DNA from: Clostridiales bacterium
Lineage (GTDB): Bacteria; Bacillota; Clostridia; Oscillospirales; CAG-272
NCBI GenBank assembly: GCA_022793655.1
Contig: JAAWDG010000002.1
Span: 1-36,024 of the forward strand
Length of the DNA stretch: 36,024 nt
Reading direction: 5' to 3'
Made by a program: the position numbers and the translations under genes. The notes under the pieces were generated by a model. It made no database searches, had not been told where the DNA came from, and saw only the letters and a program-made list of their open reading frames with translations. Below are positions 8,742-17,354 of this stretch, piece by piece; within the stretch, counting starts at the first letter, position 1; each line of letters begins with the position of its first letter.

Positions 8742-9578
8742 ATGAAAACAATCAGTCATCAAACAATGGGCGAAGAACGAGCCTTATATGGTTCACAAAA
8801 TATTTTGCTTCAAAACTGTGCTTTTGACGGAGAAGAAGATGGCGAAAGCGCCTTAAAAGAATGTCAGCATATACAGGCAGAAGGCTGCCGCTTTGCCCTC
8901 CGTTACCCTTTATGGCATGTCAATGATGCCAAAATCAACCGCTGTACGATGACCGAGGGCTGCCGTGCCCCCCTTTGGTACTGCCAGAATATAACCGTAC
9001 AAAATAGCAATCTGTCTGGAACCAAAGCACTGCGCGAAAGCAGTAACATTCAAATGATCAACTGCGAAATAAACTCGGGAGAATTTGGCTGGCTAAATCA
9101 AAATCTACATATCGAAAATTGTAAACTAACGTCAGACTATCCCTTTTTCCACTCTAAGAACTTGCAAATTTCTCACCTCGCCATGACCGCAAAATACTCA
9201 TTTCAATATGTTGAAAATGCGGTGATAAAAGACTGCAAATTTCAAACCAAAGACGCCTTTTGGCATGCCAAAAATGTGACTGTATACGACAGCGTGCTAA
9301 ACGGTGAATATTTGGGATGGTATTCTGAAAACTTAAAATTAGTCAGATGCCGTATCCTTGGCACCCAGCCTTTGTGTTATTGTAAAGGACTGATTCTTGA
9401 GGACTGTGAAACAGAGGGCTGTGACCTCTCTTTTGAAAAAAGCGATGTCAACGCTGTGATTCGCGGCTCGATTGAAAGTATTAAAAATCCGATTGCTGGT
9501 CAAATTACCGCTGATTCCATCGGCACGCTTATTTTAGATGCGCTAACAAACTGTGTGATTCACACAAAAAATAAATAG
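8742..9578 (+). CDS. DUF3737 family protein, predicted right-handed beta-helix
   Basis: This 278-residue protein is a chain of roughly 18-22-residue repeats in which small or aromatic residues alternate with N-C or D-C turns (for example NITVQNSNLSG, NLHIENCKLTS, NLKLVRCRILG). This fits a parallel beta-helix like pectate lyases, but no catalytic set of a polysaccharide lyase is obvious. It has no signal peptide and is predicted to be cytosolic. The internal ATG (MKTISHQTM) is preferred because the upstream ATG abuts the AAGGA site. DUF3737 is common in gut Firmicutes and Bacteroidetes and its function is unknown to me. It is followed by a terminator. Confidence 0.8.
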   Translation: MKTISHQTMGEERALYGSQNILLQNCAFDGEEDGESALKECQHIQAEGCRFALRYPLWHVNDAKINRCTMTEGCRAPLWYCQNITVQNSNLSGTKALRESSNIQMINCEINSGEFGWLNQNLHIENCKLTSDYPFFHSKNLQISHLAMTAKYSFQYVENAVIKDCKFQTKDAFWHAKNVTVYDSVLNGEYLGWYSENLKLVRCRILGTQPLCYCKGLILEDCETEGCDLSFEKSDVNAVIRGSIESIKNPIAGQITADSIGTLILDALTNCVIHTKNK

Positions 9579-9602
9579 ATTCTATCTGCTTAAAACAAAA
9601 AG

Positions 9603-9628
9603 CGCTTGCCAAGGCAAGCGTTTTTTTA
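9603..9628. terminator. Terminator after the DUF3737 gene
   Basis: A perfect stem (CGCTTGCC pairing with GGCAAGCG, loop AA) is followed by seven T. An A run precedes it, so it can also act on the leftward mgsA-like gene. Confidence 0.9.
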
Positions 9629-9650
9629 TTCATAGCTTATTGTACAAATA

Positions 9651-10070
9651 TTATTTACCAGATCTGGGGTTCACAAAATCACGCCAGTTGAGGTCACCGC
9701 GCTCCAAAGCCATAATCAGCACTTCTGCCGTTGCAATATTGGTTGCCAACGGAATATTTTTGCGATCGCACAACAATAATAGCTGATTATCAATGCTTCT
9801 GGCGAACTCATTGCCAGGTGTCTTCCCAGAATCTCTAAAAAACAGCAAAATATCGATTTCATCATATTCGATTCGACTGATAATTTGTTCTTCTCCACCG
9901 CTGTGTCCCGCCAGCAATCGTTCAATTTGGAGTCCGGTTGCGTCCGAAATCATATGGCCGGTAGTTCCCGTGGCGCATAGATCGTGTTTTGACAGAATAC
10001 CGCAATAGGCAATACAGAATTGTGTCATCAGCTCTTTTTTTGTATCATCCGCTATAATGGCTATTTGCAT
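9651..10070 (-). CDS. mgsA: Methylglyoxal synthase-like protein with altered active site
   Basis: The 139-residue protein aligns end to end with B. subtilis and E. coli MgsA as I recall them, including the phosphate-binding ATGTTG loop and the TGLQIER and NIPLATNIATAE segments. MgsA converts dihydroxyacetone phosphate to methylglyoxal. Several key positions differ. The GGDQQ motif with the catalytic Asp71 is GGEEQ, AHD (His19 in E. coli) is ADD, and the DPxxxxPH region with His98 is a three-residue-longer segment without His. Asp20, Asp91 and Asp101 equivalents appear kept. It may be weak, altered or purely regulatory. It follows minD, with AAGGAGG overlapping the minD stop. Confidence 0.82.
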   Translation of the reverse strand: MQIAIIADDTKKELMTQFCIAYCGILSKHDLCATGTTGHMISDATGLQIERLLAGHSGGEEQIISRIEYDEIDILLFFRDSGKTPGNEFARSIDNQLLLLCDRKNIPLATNIATAEVLIMALERGDLNWRDFVNPRSGK

Positions 10071-10082
10071 GACTATGCCTCC

Positions 10083-10874
10083 TTAAATCAGTTTTTTTCT
10101 TGCAATCTTTTTGAAATGATCAAACAGCACTGTGCTCTGCCCTTCTAAACGTGCGGCGATATTCGTAAAGGCCGCCTCAATATTCGTTCGGGGCAAGGAA
10201 GACACAAGCATTCCTTGTTCCTGCGCTTTAGCAAAGGTTTCATCATAGGGAATCACGCCAAGAAGCGGCAAATAGGTTCTATCAATAATATCCATGATCC
10301 CCGCCCGCCGGCCAGAAGAAATGCCTTTTTTATCGCTTATATCAAAATTATTAATCACTAATTTTAGCTGCGAAACACCCCGCTCGGCAGCCGCCCGGCC
10401 GGTACACTCAGCAGCGCGAATCGCAGTCGGGCCATGCGAAGCGACAATCAAGGCCATATCGCAAACAGCACAGGCAAGCGCAAACGGATGCCCTAAATCA
10501 CCAGGTGTATCGAGTAATACATAGTCAAATGCCAAAGATGCGCTTTCAGTACGAATCATCTGTGAAAACCGGTTAACATCTAAACAAACATCCGAATGAA
10601 ACGGAGCGGCACAAAAATAAAGCCTTTCATTTTGTTGCGTCTTGACAATTGCCCGACTTAGCGATACGCCGCCTTCCATGACATCTTGTATATCATAGAC
10701 AGCCCGATCTTCTAAACCAAGAATTAAATCCAAGCAACGCATGCCAAAATCAAGATCAACTAATAGTACGCGGTGACCTCTGTTAGCCAAAGCCCACCCT
10801 AAATTGGCCGTCAATGTACTTTTGCCCACCCCGCCTTTGCAGGATGTCACCGCAATAATTTTACATGACGACAT
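10083..10874 (-). CDS. minD: MinD-like division-site ATPase
   Basis: This ParA/MinD-family ATPase positions the division septum. The ATG is placed at MSSCKIIAVT behind GAGGGG; 263 residues. The deviant Walker A box CKGGVGKST and the switch region VDLDFGMRCLDLILGLE closely match MinD, and LLDTPGDLG is the Walker B region. The last 14 residues (LFDHFKKIARKKLI) form a basic amphipathic helix like the MinD membrane-targeting sequence. In many Clostridia minD sits in minC-minD-minE-rodA-mgsA order; here only minD and the mgsA-like gene are present, with no minC, minE or rodA in the window. It sits behind a structured leader of about 200 nt. Confidence 0.85.
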   Translation of the reverse strand: MSSCKIIAVTSCKGGVGKSTLTANLGWALANRGHRVLLVDLDFGMRCLDLILGLEDRAVYDIQDVMEGGVSLSRAIVKTQQNERLYFCAAPFHSDVCLDVNRFSQMIRTESASLAFDYVLLDTPGDLGHPFALACAVCDMALIVASHGPTAIRAAECTGRAAAERGVSQLKLVINNFDISDKKGISSGRRAGIMDIIDRTYLPLLGVIPYDETFAKAQEQGMLVSSLPRTNIEAAFTNIAARLEGQSTVLFDHFKKIARKKLI

Positions 10875-10998
10875 AGCGTGCCCCCTCACATCGTAATTAT
10901 CATATTGAATACAAAACATGCCGTAAACAAGAAACTAATTCAATGATGAGAAAAAAGATTGAGTTATTCTTGTTTTTTCCGAAACTTTTTTACACTTA

Positions 10999-11059
10999 AA
11001 AGATTGTCGGTTTCGTCGTAGCCGGAATATCACCCCTTATAGGTGACAAGGCAATCTTT
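10999..11059 (-). ncRNA. Three-way-junction leader element upstream of minD
   Basis: An 8-bp outer stem (AAAGATTG at 10999-11006 with CAATCTTT at 11052-11059) encloses two 5-bp hairpins: CGGTT/AGCCG (11008-11024) and TCACC/GGTGA (11030-11046). It lies in the predicted minD leader between its promoter and start codon. A second AAAGATTG copy at 10954-10961, beside a T-rich run in the leftward transcript, could compete for the outer stem. It matches no riboswitch family I can recall; the RNA fold is inferred by eye. Confidence 0.45.
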
Positions 11060-11087
11060 CTAAGAATAAACCGTCAAGTTTATTCTT

Positions 11088-11116
11088 ATTTTATCACAAA
11101 ACCAAAGCTGGGTCAA
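11088..11116 (-). promoter_or_regulatory. Promoter of the minD operon
   Basis: Read leftward, TTGACC (11111-11116), a 17-nt spacer and TAAAAT (11088-11093) with an upstream TG form a good sigma-A promoter. The inverted repeat AAGAATAAAC/GTTTATTCTT (11062-11087, 6-nt loop) begins exactly where transcription should start. Confidence 0.65.
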
Positions 11117-11168
11117 TGTGTAAAAATTAGAAAAGCCTACAAAAAAACTTGCTCTTTTCCAGTAGACG

Positions 11169-11198
11169 TTGACATGCCAATATACTCAGTGCTATAAT
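11169..11198 (+). promoter_or_regulatory. Strong promoter of the PTS-IIC-like gene
   Basis: Consensus TTGACA (11169-11174) and TATAAT (11193-11198) are separated by 18 nt, 61 nt before the start codon. Confidence 0.85.
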
Positions 11199-11221
11199 GA
11201 CAGAAAATGAAAGGAAAATGT

Positions 11222-11243
11222 CTAACAGGTTAAAAACTGTTAG
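11222..11243 (+). promoter_or_regulatory. Leader hairpin before the PTS-IIC-like gene
   Basis: CTAACAG and CTGTTAG form a perfect 7-bp inverted repeat with an 8-nt spacer, between the predicted transcription start and the AAGGAC ribosome-binding site. It could be an operator or a translation-modulating stem. Confidence 0.5.
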
Positions 11244-11258
11244 CAAAAAGGACACAGA

Positions 11259-12329
11259 ATGAGCAATGAATCGTTTTTGAAAAGAAAAAATGTAATTATC
11301 TCTCCTAAAGTTTATTTTGTAGACGCGATGAGCGGTATGGCGCAAGGTCTGTTCGCTTCACTGCTGATGGGAACCATTCTCGGCACGTTGGCAAAATATA
11401 TCTTAATGCTTCAATTTCCTATCTTTCAAACCGTTGGCCAATTCATCAATGAAATTGGCAAAATGGCCACAGCCGTTACCGGCGCTGCCATTGGGGTAGG
11501 CATCGCATCCGCATTAGGCGCGCCTATGCTAGTCATTGCTTGTTCAGCGGCCATCGGCCACTTCGCCAATGGATTTGGTAACGATGTTTACACAGCTGGC
11601 CCTTTGGGTGTGTTTGTCGCTGTCATCATTGCCGTAGAGCTTGGTAAAATTGTTTCTAAGGAGACAAAGGTAGATATCTTAGTTACCCCGCTTGTCACGT
11701 TAAGCGCTGGTTATTTGGTAGCTTATTTCACCTGTCCTTCCATTGCTGTTGCGATGAACGCACTTGGTTCCTTTATTAATAACGCCACCCAGCTTCGTCC
11801 TTTCTTAATGGGCATTGTTGTTTCAGTGGTAGTCGGCATTGTCTTAACATTACCTATCTCAAGTGCGGCAATCTGCGCTTCGATTGGCATCAGCGGCCTT
11901 GCCGGCGGCGCGGCCCTTGCAGGCTGCTGTGCACAGATGATTGGCTTTGCCGTCATTAGCTTTAGAGAAAACAAATGGGGCGGTGTGATTGCCCAAGGTT
12001 TAGGCACCTCCATGCTGCAAATGCCAAACATTGTGCGGCATCCGCAAATCTGGATTCCCGCGACACTCGCTTCTGCGATTACAGGTCCAATTGCTACGAT
12101 GCTCTTTGAGTTGAAATGCACCGGCGTATCGGCTGGTATGGGAACCTGCGGGTTGGTTGGCCCCATCGGTGCCATTTCCGCCATGTCTGAAAACGGCTCT
12201 ATGGGCGTTGTGGATTGGGTCGGCCTTGCTTTGGTTTGTGTGGTTCTGCCCGCTGTCATTTCGCTGGTTATCAGCGAAGGCATGCGTAAATTAGGCCTGA
12301 TCAAATTCGGCCAAATGACGCTTGATTAA
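11259..12329 (+). CDS. PTS_EIIC_2-type membrane transporter
   Basis: A 356-residue protein with about nine to ten membrane helices and long Gly/Ala-rich stretches, resembling the PTS_EIIC_2 family (stand-alone sugar-PTS IIC-like permeases, also annotated as toxin-regulator-like membrane proteins). No IIA or IIB domain or gene lies nearby, so phosphorylation-coupled transport cannot be shown and the substrate is unknown. It has its own strong promoter and leader hairpin. The yfhO gene begins 42 nt after its stop, so the two may be co-transcribed. Confidence 0.8.
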   Translation: MSNESFLKRKNVIISPKVYFVDAMSGMAQGLFASLLMGTILGTLAKYILMLQFPIFQTVGQFINEIGKMATAVTGAAIGVGIASALGAPMLVIACSAAIGHFANGFGNDVYTAGPLGVFVAVIIAVELGKIVSKETKVDILVTPLVTLSAGYLVAYFTCPSIAVAMNALGSFINNATQLRPFLMGIVVSVVVGIVLTLPISSAAICASIGISGLAGGAALAGCCAQMIGFAVISFRENKWGGVIAQGLGTSMLQMPNIVRHPQIWIPATLASAITGPIATMLFELKCTGVSAGMGTCGLVGPIGAISAMSENGSMGVVDWVGLALVCVVLPAVISLVISEGMRKLGLIKFGQMTLD

Positions 12330-12371
12330 ATCGATTCGACCAAATATATTTCGAGATAAGGATTTGTTAAC

Positions 12372-14990
12372 ATGGAAACAGAATCGGTACAAATAAACGA
12401 AATAAAACAAGAAATCACAAAGGAACAGCCAGGCATTTGTATGCTCTCATACAAATGGCTTCTGTTCCTTTCCTTTTTACTGCCTTTTACCATCTGCTGT
12501 ATTGTCTATATAGCAGGCGGTTTTTACCCTTTCGGAAACAAGCAAATTATCGTCACCGACTTTTGGCATCAATATTATGCCATGATCTGTGAATTTAGAG
12601 AAAAGCTGCTTAGCGGCGGTTCTCTCTTTTACACGTGGCACTCTGGCCTTGGCAGCAACTTTTTATCCATGATTGGCTATTATTGTGCCAGCCCGCTGAA
12701 TCTTCTTACTGTATTAATCCCTGAAGGTGGTTTACGCATTGGCGTAACGCTAATTGTCTTTATCAAAATCGGACTTTGCGGCTTGACTTCTTCGGTCTGT
12801 CTTATCAATGTAACGAAAAAAAGAGACTTATCGGTAGTTTTTTTCTCGGGTTTATTTGCACTATGCGCGTTCATTATGGGCTATTACTGGAATCTAATGT
12901 GGTTAGATTCGGTGGCGCTCTTTCCGCTCGTCATGTTGGGTGTTCTTCATCTTATACGAGATAAAAAACCGCTCTTATATACCGCTTCACTGTTTTTCTG
13001 CGTATTGTTCAATTACTATATTGGCTTTTATGTATGCATCGCCGTTTTCTTTGTCTGTATAGCCATTGCGATCATCTGCTGGAAGGGTATGACAGACGCC
13101 ATTCGATCTTTCTTTCGCACTGTCTTTCATTCGGCCATTGCCTTAGGACTCAGCATGCCCTTGCTGCTGCCCTCTTACCTCTCTTTACAAAACACCTATG
13201 CCGCCAGCACAGGCGGCATAGGCAGCAAACTCTTTAATGGCAGTGTACCCGAATTTTTATCTGCTCTACTGCCTTATCAATATCCCAACACAAAAGATTT
13301 AAACACGCCAAATCTCTGCTGCGGTTTTATATGTCTCATTCTATTTGTTCTCTTTTTAACCGGACATTTTAAAATCAGAGAAAAAATTTGCGCTTGCGGT
13401 TTGCTTACGCTTTTGTTTGCCAGCTTCATCATTCGTCCGTTAGACTGGCTGTGGAACGGCGGCCATTATACGAATATGATTCCTTTCCGCTATTCGTTTA
13501 TTTTTTCATTCATCTTAGTTCTTTTAGCCTATCGGGTATTTATACAATTAGAAAAAGTAAAGCCGTGGCAAATTGCCGTCGCAGCCGAAGTTTGCCTAGT
13601 AGGCATCATTCTTCTCTACCCCTATACAGGTTTGCTCGTTACCCTGCTATGCGTGCTCACTTTAGCAGTTTATACGATTTTGCTCTTTCTTTATCATAAG
13701 CATAAATTGTCAAGCCGCCTTTTTTCGGGGGCCATCTGTCTTGCTATTTGTGTCGAACTTGGCTGTGCCGGCGCTTTAGGCATTTCAAGCTATTCGGTTT
13801 ATGATTCTTACTTGCAGGAATCAGATGAAATTAAAACGCTGGCCGCGATTGGCCAAGAAAAAGAACTGGTTCGCACTGAGGTAAGCAGCTATAAAACGCT
13901 GAATGATCCCCTTTTATATGGCTACAACGGCGTGTCTCAATTCTCGTCAGGCGCAAATTACGGTGTTTCTTCTTTATTAACCAAGTTAGGGGCCGGCGGC
14001 TACACGGCCGGCAACCGCTATGCTTATGTACAATCGACACCTGTCTCAATGTCTTTGCTCGGCGTGAAATATATTATCTCAAAAAGTGCCACTAATACGG
14101 GCGATCACACTTTGCAAAAGATAGAAGAGGCTGGTCATTCTGCTTTGTATGAGTACACTGACCATCTACCAATTGCCTTTATGATGAAAGGCGGAACAGA
14201 ACCGGCACTCACCTCGCTTAATCCATTTGACAATCAAGCCTCTTTGCTCTCACAAATGACCGGCAACAACCTAAGCTGGCAAAGCGCAAAACCGCTGTTC
14301 ACCGAATGCGATTATCCAACGGTAAAAGCTGAAAACGGCTCTATTTCTGGGTCAGAGGGATATTACACGATCGAAAACAAAGAAAATACAGCCGTTATCT
14401 CATTTACCTATATATGTGATCGTACAGGACTTTACTATATTTATCCGCAGATTCAGGATATAAATAATCTTTCGATTAAATACAAAGACCAGCAAACCTC
14501 CTTGTTTTCACATAAAGCATCACAGGCCTGTGTTTTACCCGCTGGATTCCACGAAGCAGGCGACACCTTCACCGTTACCTGCTCGGTCAGCACCTCCGAA
14601 CGTTCGCACAGCGCGCGCATAAGCGCCGCCTGTTTGAACGAAGAAGTATTCAACCAATCAATTGATTTTTTACGTCAAAACAAGTTAACCGATATTCACT
14701 ATACAGACACAAGTGTTTCTGGCCATATGTCTGCCGCTTATGACGGTTATCTGTATACTTCGATTCCCTATGAAAAAGGATGGAGCGTCTATATCAATGG
14801 TGAAAAAAGAGAAACAGAATGCTACGCGGGTGCTTTTGTAACCGTGCCATTGTCAGATGGTGATTATGATATTGAATTTCGATATGTACCAGATGGTTTT
14901 TATACGGGGTTACTATTCTTTGGCATCTGTCTGATTCTGCTCATTCTCTCCATTCTTTTCTACCAAACGAGAAAATCAAAAAATAAATAA
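12372..14990 (+). CDS. yfhO: YfhO family membrane protein
   Basis: This 872-residue protein has about 12-14 membrane helices up to near residue 480, a large external domain (about 490-845), one last helix and a basic tail. The diagnostic block near the N-terminus is TDFWHQYYAMICEFREKL followed by WHSGLGSNFLSMIGYYCASP. YfhO proteins belong to the GT-C-like superfamily; in B. subtilis and Listeria they act in sugar decoration of teichoic acids using lipid-linked sugar donors. The acceptor here is unknown and no lipid-sugar synthase is adjacent. AAGGA lies 9 nt before the ATG. It ends at a strong bidirectional terminator. Confidence 0.88.
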   Translation: METESVQINEIKQEITKEQPGICMLSYKWLLFLSFLLPFTICCIVYIAGGFYPFGNKQIIVTDFWHQYYAMICEFREKLLSGGSLFYTWHSGLGSNFLSMIGYYCASPLNLLTVLIPEGGLRIGVTLIVFIKIGLCGLTSSVCLINVTKKRDLSVVFFSGLFALCAFIMGYYWNLMWLDSVALFPLVMLGVLHLIRDKKPLLYTASLFFCVLFNYYIGFYVCIAVFFVCIAIAIICWKGMTDAIRSFFRTVFHSAIALGLSMPLLLPSYLSLQNTYAASTGGIGSKLFNGSVPEFLSALLPYQYPNTKDLNTPNLCCGFICLILFVLFLTGHFKIREKICACGLLTLLFASFIIRPLDWLWNGGHYTNMIPFRYSFIFSFILVLLAYRVFIQLEKVKPWQIAVAAEVCLVGIILLYPYTGLLVTLLCVLTLAVYTILLFLYHKHKLSSRLFSGAICLAICVELGCAGALGISSYSVYDSYLQESDEIKTLAAIGQEKELVRTEVSSYKTLNDPLLYGYNGVSQFSSGANYGVSSLLTKLGAGGYTAGNRYAYVQSTPVSMSLLGVKYIISKSATNTGDHTLQKIEEAGHSALYEYTDHLPIAFMMKGGTEPALTSLNPFDNQASLLSQMTGNNLSWQSAKPLFTECDYPTVKAENGSISGSEGYYTIENKENTAVISFTYICDRTGLYYIYPQIQDINNLSIKYKDQQTSLFSHKASQACVLPAGFHEAGDTFTVTCSVSTSERSHSARISAACLNEEVFNQSIDFLRQNKLTDIHYTDTSVSGHMSAAYDGYLYTSIPYEKGWSVYINGEKRETECYAGAFVTVPLSDGDYDIEFRYVPDGFYTGLLFFGICLILLILSILFYQTRKSKNK

Positions 14991-14994
14991 GAGT

Positions 14995-15030
14995 AAAAAA
15001 ACTTGGCGCTTAGGGCGCCAAGTTTTTTTA
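14995..15030. terminator. Bidirectional terminator between yfhO and copA
   Basis: A 9-bp perfect stem (ACTTGGCGC with GCGCCAAGT, loop TTAGG) is flanked by seven A and seven T. Confidence 0.93.
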
Positions 15031-15053
15031 TGAAATGATATGTCTTTCTTTGT

Positions 15054-15242
15054 TTATTTTACGGTATAGCCAGCATCGGTAATGGCCTTTTTGATAGATT
15101 CATCCTGACCGCCGTCTACATATACACACTTTTCTTCTAAGTCTACCCTTGCCTGTTCGGCACCAGCTTCCATACATGCTGTCTCAACAGCGCGGGCGCA
15201 GTGCGCACAACTCATGCCGTCTACTTGAATTTTTCTTTCCAT
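15054..15242 (-). CDS. copZ: Possible internal translation start releasing a CopZ-like chaperone
   Basis: Within copA, AAGGAG lies 10 nt before an in-frame ATG (15240-15242). Starting there would give a 62-residue protein beginning MERKIQVDGMSCAHC, the exact length and layout of a free CopZ copper chaperone. Either the domain is made only as part of CopA or both forms are produced. The ribosome-binding site is visible; its use is inferred. Confidence 0.45.
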   Translation of the reverse strand: MERKIQVDGMSCAHCARAVETACMEAGAEQARVDLEEKCVYVDGGQDESIKKAITDAGYTVK

Positions 15243-17354
15243 TTCTGCATATCTCCTTGTTTGTTTATATTTTTTTGGTTTAAATGTTTTTAATCGCAAC
15301 GCATTAGAAACAACGCAAACCGAACTTAAACTCATGGCGGCGGCTGCAAACATGGGATCTAACACACCAGCCATGGCAAACGGTATACCAATTGAATTAT
15401 AAATTAACGCCCAGAATAAATTCTGACGCATATTTCGGCCGGCGGCACGGGCCAGTTCAAGCGCCTTTGCTGCGACAGATGGATCGTGCCCTGTTAACAC
15501 AATACCAGCGCTTTCAATCGCAATGTCGGTCCCGCTGCCAATAGCGATACCCACATCAGCCGCGCTCAAAGCTGGTGCATCATTAATGCCATCACCTAAC
15601 ATGGCTACTTTGCGATTTTCCTCTTTTAATTTTTGCACGATGTCGGCCTTACCCTCAGGTCTTGCACCCCATATCACCCGGTCAAGGCCTAATTTTTGGC
15701 CCACACGGCGAGCGTTTTCTTCATTATCGCCCGTTACCATAATGGTATCAATATTCATGCGCTTAAATCGTTCGATGGCTTCATAGGCGCTTTCACGAAT
15801 CATATCAGAAAGGCCTAAACTGCCCACATTGACGCCATCGCGAATCACATACATACGAGAAGCGCTCTTTTCACCGCCAGCGCCTGTATTACCACATATA
15901 CAATAAACACCATCGATATAACCGCTTACCCCTTCGCCAACATTATATTTATAATCGGTAACCGGATATAAATCTCCTTGATAGGCAGCGCAAATCGCTC
16001 TTGCGATCGGATGATCACTGGCTTTTTCCAAAGAAGCGGCAATTTTAAGCGTCTCTGAATTTGAATAATCCGTAACCGTCATAATGCCTTCAGTTAAGGT
16101 ACCGGTTTTGTCCAAAATAATGGTATCAATATGGCCTGCTGTTTCCAAAGCCGTTCCATTTTTGATTAGCACACCTATTTTAGCGCCGCTGCTCATACCT
16201 ACCATCACCGAAGTTGGCGTAGCTAACCCCAGCGCACAGGGACAGGAAATGACAAGAACCGAAATCGCATGACCAACCGCCACCCCAAGGCCTGACCGGA
16301 CAAGCCAAAAAAGAAAGGTAATGACAGCCAGCGAAACAACTGCCGGCACAAAAATGGCGCTCACCTTATCCGCAAATCGCTGTACCGGCGCTTTGGTTGC
16401 CACCGCTTCTTCCACAGCCTTTACAATACGTGCCACAGCCGAGTCGCCCACTTCTTTGGTTACCTCATATTCAAAATAACCATCGGCACATACGCTGCCG
16501 CCCTCTACCGCTTCTCCCTCTCGCCGATCAACTGGTACACTTTCACCCGTCAAGGCAGCCATATTTAATACGCCATAGCCTTTTCGAATAATGCCGTCAC
16601 AGGGAAGGGATGCACCCGCTTTAATAACAACCTGGTCACCCGATTTGATTTCATCACTTTTCACCATAAGGGTCTTGCCATCCCGCAGAATTTCTGCCTC
16701 GTCAGGGGTCAGCAGCAAAAGCTTTTCCACCGCCGAAGCCGCCCTGCCCTTGGCGCGTCCTTCAAAGTACTTACCCAGCGTTACGAGCGTCAAAATCATG
16801 CCGGCCGATTCATAATAAAGCGAATGGATTAACTGCTCTTCGCCTAACCCAATTTGCACGGTAGCATAAAGACTATACAGCATGGCCGCACCCGCACCAA
16901 TCGCAATGAGCGTATCCATGGTAGCCCCGCCTGTTATATTTTTAATGCCTTTCACAAAATACACGCGATTGACAATCAAAATCGGCAAGGTAAGCACCAA
17001 TTGCAAAACAGCCATCACAATGGGAGAAGAGACAATAAAATGCGGCAGGGGCGCACCAAGCATATGCCCCATCGATAAATAAAAAAGCGGAATCAAGAAA
17101 AGAATCGAAACAAGAAACCGACGAAAACGCTCATCAACTGAATCCTTTTTCTTCTCTTCAAATACAGCAGCACTATATCCCGCCTTTTGAACAGCCGCGA
17201 TAATTTGCTCAGCCGACCCGCCGTCTGCCATTAAATACTCGCCCACTAAATTAACTTGTGCTGATTTAACACCCTCTACCGAAAGAGCCGCCTTTTCTAC
17301 ATGGCCTGCGCACATGGTGCAGCTCATACCTGTAATTTTAAACTTTTTCTTCAT
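15054..17354 (-). CDS. copA: Copper-exporting P1B-type ATPase with C-terminal CopZ-like domain
   Basis: This is a heavy-metal pump of 766 residues from the ATG preceded by GAGGAGG. An N-terminal HMA domain has CTMC (Cys12, Cys15). Eight membrane helices include the metal-gate CPC (Cys371-Pro-Cys373). TGES, the phosphorylated Asp415 in DKTGTLT, the SDHP nucleotide-site motif and GDGINDAPAL are all present. After the last helices and a KPKKYKQTRR linker, a second HMA domain with CAHC (Cys716, Cys719) ends the protein, resembling a free copper chaperone. CPC and the YN and MSLSSVCVV tail motifs favour Cu(I). No CsoR or CopY regulator is adjacent. Confidence 0.95.
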   Translation of the reverse strand: MKKKFKITGMSCTMCAGHVEKAALSVEGVKSAQVNLVGEYLMADGGSAEQIIAAVQKAGYSAAVFEEKKKDSVDERFRRFLVSILFLIPLFYLSMGHMLGAPLPHFIVSSPIVMAVLQLVLTLPILIVNRVYFVKGIKNITGGATMDTLIAIGAGAAMLYSLYATVQIGLGEEQLIHSLYYESAGMILTLVTLGKYFEGRAKGRAASAVEKLLLLTPDEAEILRDGKTLMVKSDEIKSGDQVVIKAGASLPCDGIIRKGYGVLNMAALTGESVPVDRREGEAVEGGSVCADGYFEYEVTKEVGDSAVARIVKAVEEAVATKAPVQRFADKVSAIFVPAVVSLAVITFLFWLVRSGLGVAVGHAISVLVISCPCALGLATPTSVMVGMSSGAKIGVLIKNGTALETAGHIDTIILDKTGTLTEGIMTVTDYSNSETLKIAASLEKASDHPIARAICAAYQGDLYPVTDYKYNVGEGVSGYIDGVYCICGNTGAGGEKSASRMYVIRDGVNVGSLGLSDMIRESAYEAIERFKRMNIDTIMVTGDNEENARRVGQKLGLDRVIWGARPEGKADIVQKLKEENRKVAMLGDGINDAPALSAADVGIAIGSGTDIAIESAGIVLTGHDPSVAAKALELARAAGRNMRQNLFWALIYNSIGIPFAMAGVLDPMFAAAAMSLSSVCVVSNALRLKTFKPKKYKQTRRYAEMERKIQVDGMSCAHCARAVETACMEAGAEQARVDLEEKCVYVDGGQDESIKKAITDAGYTVK

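Noticed and set aside
10999-11059. Purine or TPP riboswitch in the minD leader
   Set aside because: The three-way layout is similar, but none of the conserved junction or loop bases are present.
11723-12304. Long leftward open frame opposite the PTS-IIC-like gene
   Set aside because: It is Pro/Thr-rich, mirrors the codons of the membrane protein and has no start site; an antisense shadow.
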